Assembly: GCA_900770225.1 (NCBI GenBank)
Contig: CAAGJU010000150.1
Location: 1-5,666 of the forward strand
Source of the DNA: Lachnospiraceae bacterium
GTDB taxonomy: Bacteria; Bacillota; Clostridia; Lachnospirales; Lachnospiraceae
DNA: 5,666 nucleotides
Reading direction: 5' to 3'
Below, in pieces: positions 1 through 5,504 of this stretch (positions are counted from its first letter, which is position 1; every line of letters begins with the position of its first letter). A model generated the notes under the pieces. That model saw only the letters and a list, made by a program, of their open reading frames with translations. It ran no database searches and was not told where the DNA came from. The position numbers were made by a program, and so were the translations under genes.

Positions 1-1027
1 TACTCTGCCTGCCTCCGATCTTAATGGTGTTTGACGTGATGCAAGCGATTTTCGTGGCATCCGCCTGTCCTCCGGTAAAAGAAAGAATATCTCCCACATC
101 CAGTGCCGGATTTCCAATGGTATCCGAATCAAACGGAACATAATTCACAACAGCCAGGTCATTCAGGATGTTTGTACAGAGCTGCCGCCTGGTCTCTTCC
201 AGACCAAACTGCAAAAGCGGATTCACTCCCAGATTCATGGTCAGCCCGTCATCCGGATCCAGTGCGTAATACTCCGCAATCTGTGTCCGAAGGTTCGTTG
301 AACTGACCGCTGTATATCTCGTGATAAAGTCCGAAAAGCTGGAAGTAAACCTGTGCTTTCTCTCTACCGTCAGCACCGGCGTATTCCCATACTTCCGAAG
401 CTCCATCTCCCCGGCTCTGTTGATCACGAAAAAACCGCCAAGCACCTGTCCCACATAGAACAGCACATCGCGGTAAGTCTCAATGTCATTATCAGAATAT
501 ATGGACAGGTTTTCCGTCCCGTTCGGCATAGCCTCAATCGTTGCCCTGTCCTGAGCCAGTGTTACCTCACAGGCAGTTGAACACAACACCATAAAGTCAT
601 AAGCGTTACCGATGGATTCCAAGGAAGTAAAAGCCTTCTCAAACCGCACCATGTAATCATACGCCTTGATCTCCAGGCACTTTGCTTTACGGTTCGCCTC
701 CGATACTTCAAAGATTCCCATTGGAATCCGCTCATAGGAACCGCCTGGTATCTGCAAATGATAGAACAGCTCCACCTTCGCATCTTCCAGTGTATACCGG
801 TTGATCTCAGAGAAAAGCGATATTCCCATCTCTGCAGCATACACGGTTCCCAGTTCGATCTCCGTGGATCCGCAGCACTGGGAAGTGATATACCCGCTGC
901 CCTTGACCATATCATCCTGATCAAACTCATAAACTGTTCCGGCAGTCGTTGTGACCCTGCCGGTCCAGTAATATTTTCTTGTATTCGCCTTCACTGCTTC
1001 AAGGAAGGCATTGCTCACTGGATACAT
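1..1027 (-). CDS. Tail hub / baseplate (minor structural) protein, C-terminus off the left edge
   Basis: This is an open frame of 342 codons starting at the ATG at 1025-1027 and still open at base 1. A strong AAGGAGG ends 7 bases before the ATG and overlaps the TAA stop of the preceding gene, so the two are probably translationally coupled. The protein opens MYPVSNAFLEAVKANTRKYY. A beta-rich head follows, including a GSTEIELGTVYAAEMGI stretch (residues 53-69). Near the visible end, GNPALDVGDILSF (305-317) resembles the Gly-Asp turn seen in gp27/Tal-type hub domains of siphovirus tail tips. No signal peptide or membrane segment is visible. The role is inferred from position (second gene after the tape measure) and these motifs: a structural tail-tip protein, perhaps carrying a receptor-binding or cell-wall-degrading C-terminus outside the window. 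I am confident it is a tail structural protein and less sure that it is the hub itself. Confidence 0.75.
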   Translation of the reverse strand, partial: MYPVSNAFLEAVKANTRKYYWTGRVTTTAGTVYEFDQDDMVKGSGYITSQCCGSTEIELGTVYAAEMGISLFSEINRYTLEDAKVELFYHLQIPGGSYERIPMGIFEVSEANRKAKCLEIKAYDYMVRFEKAFTSLESIGNAYDFMVLCSTACEVTLAQDRATIEAMPNGTENLSIYSDNDIETYRDVLFYVGQVLGGFFVINRAGEMELRKYGNTPVLTVERKHRFTSSFSDFITRYTAVSSTNLRTQIAEYYALDPDDGLTMNLGVNPLLQFGLEETRRQLCTNILNDLAVVNYVPFDSDTIGNPALDVGDILSFTGGQADATKIACITSNTIKIGGRQS

Positions 1028-1038
1028 AGCCGCCCTCC

Positions 1039-1401
1039 TTAAAACTCTTTCAGTGTGAAGGACACCTCCCACAAGCTTCCGTAGCTTGTATCGCTGACCA
1101 GCTTTACCTGATACCCGTCAATGTACATCTGAGTGTTTACGATGTTCATGGTCTCCATATCCAGATATCCGACTGTGATACTGGCCAGCTTCTTATATGC
1201 CGAAAACTTATTCAGCCATTTCTTTGATACCCGGAAGGTCACGCCGATCTGAACCACACCTTCACGAACAACATCCCTCTGTGTGGTTCCTGCTTCCGTC
1301 ACGCCTCCACTGTCTGCCTCCACATCCGACAGATTCACGGAATAAGAGGCAGGCATCGGGATATTCTCATTATCAAAAACAAGATACTGCAAATGAGCCA
1401 T
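1039..1401 (-). CDS. Small phage tail protein (120 aa), possibly DUF6711-like
   Basis: This 120-residue protein starts MAHLQYLVFDNENIPMPASY and ends in FTLKEF. I chose the ATG at 1399-1401 because GGAGG lies 8 bases upstream. A GTG five codons further upstream (1416) has no ribosome site. The ATG is one base past the tape measure stop codon (1403-1405), so the ribosome site lies inside the tape measure gene. The sequence is soluble and mostly beta-type, with alternating hydrophobic residues in VQIGVTFRV and WEVSFTLKEF. It sits where distal tail proteins are normally encoded, between tape measure and hub, but at half or less of a usual Dit length. I recall similar short proteins next to tape measures in Clostridia prophages as DUF6711, but cannot confirm that family from sequence alone. 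A tail-tip structural or adaptor role is inferred from position. Confidence 0.7.
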   Translation of the reverse strand: MAHLQYLVFDNENIPMPASYSVNLSDVEADSGGVTEAGTTQRDVVREGVVQIGVTFRVSKKWLNKFSAYKKLASITVGYLDMETMNIVNTQMYIDGYQVKLVSDTSYGSLWEVSFTLKEF

Positions 1402-1402
1402 C

Positions 1403-4228
1403 TTACCTGCCTCCACTTCTTAGATTCATTCTCTGCTGAGCCGTTACCACGATCTCATCAATCATGTCACTGCCGATATAAACCGGGATCACGATATCCC
1501 CTGCAGCACCTCCACCAGCCAGAGCCGTATTCAGTGCCGTATTGATGCCGGAGATCAGATCACCACTGGATGCAGCCGATCCGGAATAACCACCCTGAGC
1601 TGCCATCCCCCTCGGAGTAATGGTCAAATCAGAAGTCACACCGTTCATGGCGTTCTCGATCAGGCCCCGGCTCTTCTCAATGCCTTTTGCCAGTCCTCCA
1701 ATGAAGTCCGGCATCCAGCTTTCATAATCCGTCAGCGGACCTTCATCCGGTACGGAGAAATGAAGGAAGCTCCTGATCTTATCCGCAACCGAAGAAACTG
1801 CCTCACCGACCTTACCGATCATGGACTTGATCCCGTTCACGATGCCTCCGATGAAATCAGCACCCCACTGGAAGGCCTGTGATGCCAGATTCTTCACGAA
1901 ATTAATTGCCTTATCAAATCCGCCCTTCACAACACCATAGATATTTCCACAGACATTCTTGATACCGTTCAGCATTGCATTGAAGGCATTTGACACGGCA
2001 TTCTTTATGGCGTTGGCTGCATTCGATACCGCAGACTTGATATTGTTCCAGGCTGTCGTGACTGCATTTTTGATTGCGTTCACGATAGTCGTGATTGTAT
2101 TCTTGATGCCGTTCCAGACCGTAGTAACCGCTGTCTTAATGGCATTCAGCACCGTTGTGATCGCGGTCTTGATCCCGTTCCACGCCGTACTCAGGAAGGT
2201 GGAAATCGCATTCACCACTGTCGTGATAACCGACTTGATTCCATTCCAGACCGTCGTGAAGAATGTCTTTATCGCATTGAACACCGTAGTCACGGTATTC
2301 TTAATCGCATTCCAGGCATTTGTCAGGAACGTGCTGATCGCATTGACCACTGTAGTGAAGATGTTCTTGATACCCTCCCAAAGTCCGGTAAAGAAATTCT
2401 TGATCGCATTCCAGACCGTTGTAGCCGTGGTCTTGATTGCTTCCCATGCTGCCTTGAAGAAAGCCTTCAGTGCTTCCCACACGGCAATGGCAATCTCTTT
2501 GATGCTCTCCCAAAGATCGATCCAGAACTGCCGGAACTCTTCGCAGTTATTCCAGAGATAAATAAACGCCGCCACCAGAGCCACGATAGCCGCGATGATC
2601 AGCACATATGGATTCGCAGCGCATACCGCATTGAAAGCAGCAAATACACCCTTCGCCGCATTGATCACACCTGCCAGTTTCGGCACCAGAGTCATAATGG
2701 TACCGACAGCAGAGATCACTTTGCCGACTATGATCAGCACCGGACCGATCGCAGCCGCCACCAGGGCAATCGTTACGATCACCTTCCTGGTACCTTCGTC
2801 CATCGAATTGAGCCAGTCCACAAACTTCTGGATCCATCCCACGATCGTCCGGATTGCAGGCATCAGCAGTTCACCAAAGGAAATCGCCAGCTCTTCCAGC
2901 TGAGACTTCAGGATCTGCAGCTGACCGGCAAGGTTGTCATTCATGGTCTCAGCCATACTTGCTGCGGATCCATCACAGTTATCAATAGCACTGGAAAGCT
3001 TTTCAATATCCGCTTCCCCGGCGTTCATCAGAGCCAGAAATCCGGACATCGCATTCTTACCGACAAGACTTTCTGCCGCTGCCGCCTTCTCAGATTCAGA
3101 CAAGCCTGAGAAAGCCGTCCGACAGTCAGCCAGGATATCCGACAGATCCCTCATGGAGCCGTCAGCATTGGTCGTTGCAACCGTAACCTCTCCGATAGAG
3201 GATCCGAAGATCTTCACCTCTCCGGACAGGTTATTCATGATCGTTCTGAGTGAAGTACCTGCCTGAGAACCCTTGATACCGGCATTCGCCATCAGTCCGA
3301 TTGCTTCTGCCGTATCCTCCGCAGAGAACCCCAAAGCACCGGCGATCGGAGCGCAATACTTGAAGGTCTCACCCATCATGGAGACATTCGTATTCGCATT
3401 ACTGGAAGCCGCTGCAAGGATATCCGCAAAATGCCCGGAGTCCTTCGCTGTCAGACCAAAAGCTGTTAGGGCATCCGTTACAATGTCGGAAGTAGTAGCC
3501 AGGTCCTCACCCGAAGCCGCGGCCAGGTTCATGACACCCTCGATACCGGAAAGCATGTCCTCTGTCTTCCAACCGGCCATCGCCATATAGTTCATGGCTT
3601 CCGCCGCCTCGGATGCGGAGAACTTTGTCTTCTCACCCATCTCACGGGCTTTATCCCTTAAGGCTTCCAGATCAGAACCTGTCGCACCCGATACCGCCGC
3701 GACCTTGCTCATGGCGGAATCAAAATCAGCGGCAGTCTTCACCGCCGCCGTACCTAATCCCACAACGCCAAGAGTTACCGGCATGAACCTTTTTCCGACA
3801 TTGGTGATATTGTCACCAACCGTCTTCAGCTTCTCGCCCTTTGCGGCAATCTCCTGAAGAGCTGTCCCGGATGCCTTCGCCTGTTCCTCCAAAGACTTCA
3901 GTTTCTGTTCTGTCTCAACGATCTCACGCTGCAGGCCATCATACTGATCCTGCGTGATCGTTCCATCCTTCAGAGCCTGCTCTGCCTGTTCCGCTACCGT
4001 CTTCAAGGTCTCCAGCTTTTCCTTCGTTTCCTTAACGGCATCCCCCAGGAGCCTGTGCTTCTGAGCAAGCAGTTCCGTATTCCCCGGATCAAGTTTCAGG
4101 AGCTTATCGACATCACGCAGCTGGCTCTGAGTGTTTCTGATCTCTGTATTTACGCCCTTTAAGGCAGTCTGTAGTTTGGTGGTATCGCCGCCGATTTCAA
4201 CGGTGATACCCTGGATCCGTCCAGCCAT
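1403..4228 (-). CDS. Phage tail tape measure protein (TP901-1 type), 941 aa
   Basis: The tape measure protein sets tail length by acting as the template along which tube subunits polymerise, and it leaves the tail at infection. The ATG (4226-4228) has GGAGG 7 bases upstream. Residues 1-150 are charged and helical, with heptad-like coiled coil (roughly 55-125). Residues about 160-400 carry the conserved TP901-type core (AADFDSAMSKVAAVSGA, FSASEAAEAMNYMAMAGW, GIKGSQAGTSLRTIMNNLSG). Two hydrophobic stretches follow at about 484-515 and 541-558. Residues 572-758 are 17 tandem 11-residue units with Trp or another hydrophobic residue at a fixed position. The C-terminus has the SVPDEGPLTDYESWMPDFIG motif (825-844) common in this family, then a Gly/Ala/Ser-rich linker. 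If fully helical (0.15 nm per residue) the ceiling on tail length is about 140 nm, which is inference. The stop overlaps the ribosome-site region of the next gene. Confidence 0.96.
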   Translation of the reverse strand: MAGRIQGITVEIGGDTTKLQTALKGVNTEIRNTQSQLRDVDKLLKLDPGNTELLAQKHRLLGDAVKETKEKLETLKTVAEQAEQALKDGTITQDQYDGLQREIVETEQKLKSLEEQAKASGTALQEIAAKGEKLKTVGDNITNVGKRFMPVTLGVVGLGTAAVKTAADFDSAMSKVAAVSGATGSDLEALRDKAREMGEKTKFSASEAAEAMNYMAMAGWKTEDMLSGIEGVMNLAAASGEDLATTSDIVTDALTAFGLTAKDSGHFADILAAASSNANTNVSMMGETFKYCAPIAGALGFSAEDTAEAIGLMANAGIKGSQAGTSLRTIMNNLSGEVKIFGSSIGEVTVATTNADGSMRDLSDILADCRTAFSGLSESEKAAAAESLVGKNAMSGFLALMNAGEADIEKLSSAIDNCDGSAASMAETMNDNLAGQLQILKSQLEELAISFGELLMPAIRTIVGWIQKFVDWLNSMDEGTRKVIVTIALVAAAIGPVLIIVGKVISAVGTIMTLVPKLAGVINAAKGVFAAFNAVCAANPYVLIIAAIVALVAAFIYLWNNCEEFRQFWIDLWESIKEIAIAVWEALKAFFKAAWEAIKTTATTVWNAIKNFFTGLWEGIKNIFTTVVNAISTFLTNAWNAIKNTVTTVFNAIKTFFTTVWNGIKSVITTVVNAISTFLSTAWNGIKTAITTVLNAIKTAVTTVWNGIKNTITTIVNAIKNAVTTAWNNIKSAVSNAANAIKNAVSNAFNAMLNGIKNVCGNIYGVVKGGFDKAINFVKNLASQAFQWGADFIGGIVNGIKSMIGKVGEAVSSVADKIRSFLHFSVPDEGPLTDYESWMPDFIGGLAKGIEKSRGLIENAMNGVTSDLTITPRGMAAQGGYSGSAASSGDLISGINTALNTALAGGGAAGDIVIPVYIGSDMIDEIVVTAQQRMNLRSGGR
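1410..1414 (-). promoter_or_regulatory. Ribosome binding site of the 120-aa tail protein, inside the tape measure gene
   Basis: GGAGG on the minus strand lies 8 bases before ATG 1401 and within the last codons of the tape measure gene. It favours ATG 1401 over the GTG at 1416. Confidence 0.7.
1955..2515 (-). repeat. Tandem 11-residue repeats within the tape measure gene, with 22- and 44-residue superperiod
   Basis: This stretch encodes residues 572-758 of the tape measure protein. Units follow the pattern VWNxIKxxxTT. The fixed aromatic position is Trp at residues 573, 584, 595, 606 and 617, then at every second unit (639, 661, 683, 705, 727). The alternate positions between 628 and 738 hold V, F, V, L, V and A. 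Three consecutive 44-residue blocks can be aligned (616-659, 660-703, 704-747; DNA 2252-2383, 2120-2251, 1988-2119). The first two blocks agree at 30 of 44 residues by my count. Regularly spaced Trp/Phe at 11-residue steps is a known trait of tape measure proteins. The repeats give rise to long open frames on other strands and frames here, which are not genes. Confidence 0.9.
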
Positions 4229-4255
4229 CTATGTCCCTCCTTCCTGATTTTGGGT

Positions 4256-4288
4256 AAAAGAAAACACCGATCATTTCTGACCGATGTT
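4256..4288 (-). terminator. Rho-independent terminator after the DUF3021 gene
   Basis: Read on the minus strand, AACATCGGTC pairs with GATCGGTGTT across the 6-base loop AGAAAT. The stem is 10 bp with two G-U pairs, and it is followed directly by a TTTTCTTTT tract (4256-4264, counting the last stem T's). It lies 25 bases beyond the DUF3021 stop and about 27 bases before the tape measure ATG. It is oriented to end the LytTR-DUF3021 transcript. The plus strand has no T-tract after the hairpin, so it does not act bidirectionally. It stands inside what should be one late tail operon. Confidence 0.8.
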
Positions 4289-4313
4289 CTCAAAAACTAT
4301 GTTTTACTGCTTC

Positions 4314-4748
4314 TTACTTCATTGCCTGTATCTTGTCATTCATCTTCTTTGCTTCTGCACGATAATATCTCATGAAAAGGAACCAGATAAGAAATGCAAC
4401 CGCCAGCTGAATCGCCGCAATTATAATTCCCTGACCAATGGTAGCGGATCCGCCTATCCATCCAACAGCATATGCAACGATTGTATAAACCACACATCCT
4501 ATTCCCATGTGTATCAAAACTCTGATAGGCATTGGGAGATTTTCTTTTCGATATACAATGGTCGGAACTCCAAAGCCAAGGCCAACTAATACACAGCCAA
4601 TGACCATCTTCGTAAATTTGTAATTTTCAAGGCTGAAATTCCCTTTGTATCCTATATCAAATACAATTCCAACCAAGCAGAAAATAGCCATTGCCATTCC
4701 AATACTGATTACCGTGCTCTTTGCTAAATCTTTTATTGTCTCTTTCAT
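4314..4748 (-). CDS. DUF3021 family four-helix membrane protein, partner of the LytTR regulator
   Basis: The protein has 144 residues. Its ATG (4746-4748) has AGGAGG 8 bases upstream, and that site overlaps the TAG stop of the LytTR gene, so the pair is co-transcribed and probably translationally coupled. Four hydrophobic helices are visible at about residues 11-31, 47-66, 77-98 and 104-127, followed by a short charged cytosolic tail. The conserved-looking centre GVPTIVYRKENLPMPIRVLIH (loop 2-3 into helix 3, 60-80) resembles DUF3021 proteins, which are typically four-helix proteins of 130-150 residues encoded next to stand-alone LytTR regulators. In described LytTR regulatory systems (for example HdrRM and BrsRM of Streptococcus mutans) the membrane partner holds the regulator inactive. 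The same role here is inference from the pairing. There is no sign of truncation. It has no recognisable role in phage assembly. Confidence 0.85.
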   Translation of the reverse strand: MKETIKDLAKSTVISIGMAMAIFCLVGIVFDIGYKGNFSLENYKFTKMVIGCVLVGLGFGVPTIVYRKENLPMPIRVLIHMGIGCVVYTIVAYAVGWIGGSATIGQGIIIAAIQLAVAFLIWFLFMRYYRAEAKKMNDKIQAMK

Positions 4749-4760
4749 TGCTTTCGCCTC

Positions 4761-5198
4761 CTATAATCCAAGATATTTTTTGAACTCCGGCAGATATGTT
4801 CTCGAAACGTAATCCTTGCATCCATTCTTCAGCTTCAGCAAAAGCGTTCCGCTGAATCCTGGCTCAATGCTGTCCATATAAGACAGATTGATCAGTGTGG
4901 ATTTTGATATCTGCATGAACTGTTTTCCTAACTGCTGACCAATCTCATAGAGTCTTTTCCGTGAACGATATTTTTGTTTTTCACCATAAATAATCGTATC
5001 TCCATCCTCTACTCTGACCATGTATATTTCCTTAGGCTGCAGAACGATAAGATCTTCTTCATTCTGCAGGGCAGTTATGGGAGTTTCGTTTGTGCTGAAT
5101 ATATCAAGCATTCGCTGTATCTCATCTGTCACCTTGTCAGTGTAGATCACTGCATATGGTTCTTTATATTCAGCAGAAATATCAACACTTACCTTCAT
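4761..5198 (-). CDS. Stand-alone LytTR-domain DNA-binding transcriptional regulator
   Basis: This 145-residue regulator has a short N-terminal part (1-45) and a C-terminal LytTR domain (about 46-143). The diagnostic stretch is FMQISKSTLINLSYMDSIEP (94-113), then LLLKLKNGCKDYVSRTYLPE (119-138) and the closing KKYLG. There is no receiver domain, so it is not a classical two-component response regulator, and the length is usual for the stand-alone class. I chose ATG 5196-5198 because AAAGGAGG lies 7 bases upstream. A longer frame opens with TTG at 5312, but that start has no ribosome site and would run through the promoter. LytTR domains bind direct repeats in promoters, and such regulators usually activate their own operon and a few targets. 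It is the first gene of a two-gene cassette with DUF3021. Confidence 0.92.
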   Translation of the reverse strand: MKVSVDISAEYKEPYAVIYTDKVTDEIQRMLDIFSTNETPITALQNEEDLIVLQPKEIYMVRVEDGDTIIYGEKQKYRSRKRLYEIGQQLGKQFMQISKSTLINLSYMDSIEPGFSGTLLLKLKNGCKDYVSRTYLPEFKKYLGL

Positions 5199-5205
5199 GC
5201 CCTGG

Positions 5206-5213
5206 CCTCCTTT
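5206..5213 (-). promoter_or_regulatory. Ribosome binding site deciding the LytTR start
   Basis: AAAGGAGG on the minus strand lies 7 bases before the ATG at 5198. It rules in this start over the upstream TTG at 5312. Confidence 0.8.
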
Positions 5214-5228
5214 CTCTTTGATGATGCA

Positions 5229-5257
5229 ATCATACAATATATCGAAAGTTCTGTCCT
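5229..5257 (-). promoter_or_regulatory. Candidate sigma-A promoter of the LytTR-DUF3021 cassette
   Basis: On the minus strand, a TATGAT -10 box (5229-5234, 5 of 6 matches to consensus) lies 17 bases from AGGACA (5252-5257, 4 of 6). A start point about 7 bases downstream would leave a leader of roughly 25 bases that contains the ribosome site. A second, perfect TTGACA at 5307-5312 lies further upstream but has only a poor -10 (TCTTCT) at 17-base spacing. No LytTR direct-repeat operator could be identified with confidence in the gap, although an autoregulated promoter would be usual for this family. Confidence 0.5.
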
Positions 5258-5304
5258 GGCATTTGAGGTAAGTGACAAAAAACAGAAGATGAAATGCAAA
5301 ATAA

Positions 5305-5317
5305 GCTGTCAAACAGC
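5305..5317 (-). other. Small dyad after the chaperone stop codon
   Basis: GCTGT-TTG-ACAGC on the minus strand starts 1 base after the T-frame stop codon and is followed by TTATTTT. The stem has only 5 bp with a 3-base loop. It could be a weak terminator, an operator half-site pair, or chance. It also contains a consensus TTGACA hexamer. Confidence 0.3.
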
Positions 5318-5318
5318 A

Positions 5319-5504
5319 TCAGAATCTATCGAAATCATCCTGACTTGCCAGCTGATCATGTGGCTCGTCATCCCTCTGAAGTTCCGTATACATATCCAGC
5401 ACGGTTCCAATCGTCAACAGATCCAACTCACTGATATGGATTCCCAGCTGCACGCACCGGAGCAACAACAAAGGCGTTGTCATTTCCCGGTCAGTCGCTC
5501 GAAG
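5319..5504 (-). CDS. Tail assembly chaperone T extension, made by -1 frameshift from G
   Basis: This is the -1 frame portion of a G-T fusion. From the C of the slippery heptamer it encodes 61 residues beginning LRATDRE, then stops at TGA 5319-5321. Its core LLLLRCVQLGIHISELDLLT, followed by IGTVLDMYTE, matches the pattern typical of T extensions in Gram-positive siphoviruses. The -1 frame is closed by TAA directly at the A-run, so upstream ribosomes can enter it only by slipping. An ATG at 5483 overlaps the G stop as ATGA, but a proper ribosome site is absent, so independent translation would depend on reinitiation. In lambda-like phages the G-T fusion binds the tape measure protein and recruits tube subunits. 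The position upstream of the tape measure gene, interrupted here only by the regulatory cassette, agrees with that role. Confidence 0.85.
   Translation of the reverse strand, partial: LRATDREMTTPLLLLRCVQLGIHISELDLLTIGTVLDMYTELQRDDEPHDQLASQDDFDRF
5456..5491 (-). promoter_or_regulatory. Possible frameshift-stimulating hairpin
   Basis: Read on the minus strand, ACCGG (5487-5491) pairs with CCGGT (5456-5460). Inside it, ACAAC (5476-5480) pairs with GTTGT (5465-5469) around a 6-base loop, with an internal loop between the two stems. It starts 12 bases after the slippery heptamer, slightly beyond the usual 5-9-base spacer, so its role is plausible rather than shown. Confidence 0.4.

Noticed and set aside
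562..930. 122-residue minus-strand frame inside the hub gene
   Set aside because: It is an out-of-frame shadow rich in Arg/Trp/Ser. The adjacent frame is open from 1027 to base 1 with a clear start and phage-like sequence.
1955..2515. CRISPR-like or minisatellite array
   Set aside because: The regular spacing is coding (11-residue units in one open frame) with diverged copies and no repeat-spacer structure.
1959..2561. 200-residue open frame on the plus strand, hydrophobic and periodic
   Set aside because: It is the antisense shadow of the tape measure 11-residue repeats and inherits their periodicity. No ribosome site or family resemblance was seen.
5199..5312. 38-residue N-terminal extension of the LytTR protein from a TTG
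   Set aside because: No ribosome site precedes the TTG, the extension would cross the promoter, and the ATG at 5198 has a strong site and gives the usual family length.
5307..5312. Consensus TTGACA as a -35 box of the cassette promoter
   Set aside because: The hexamer is perfect, but at 16-18 bases no -10 better than 3 of 6 is present. The AGGACA/TATGAT pair nearer the gene is more balanced.
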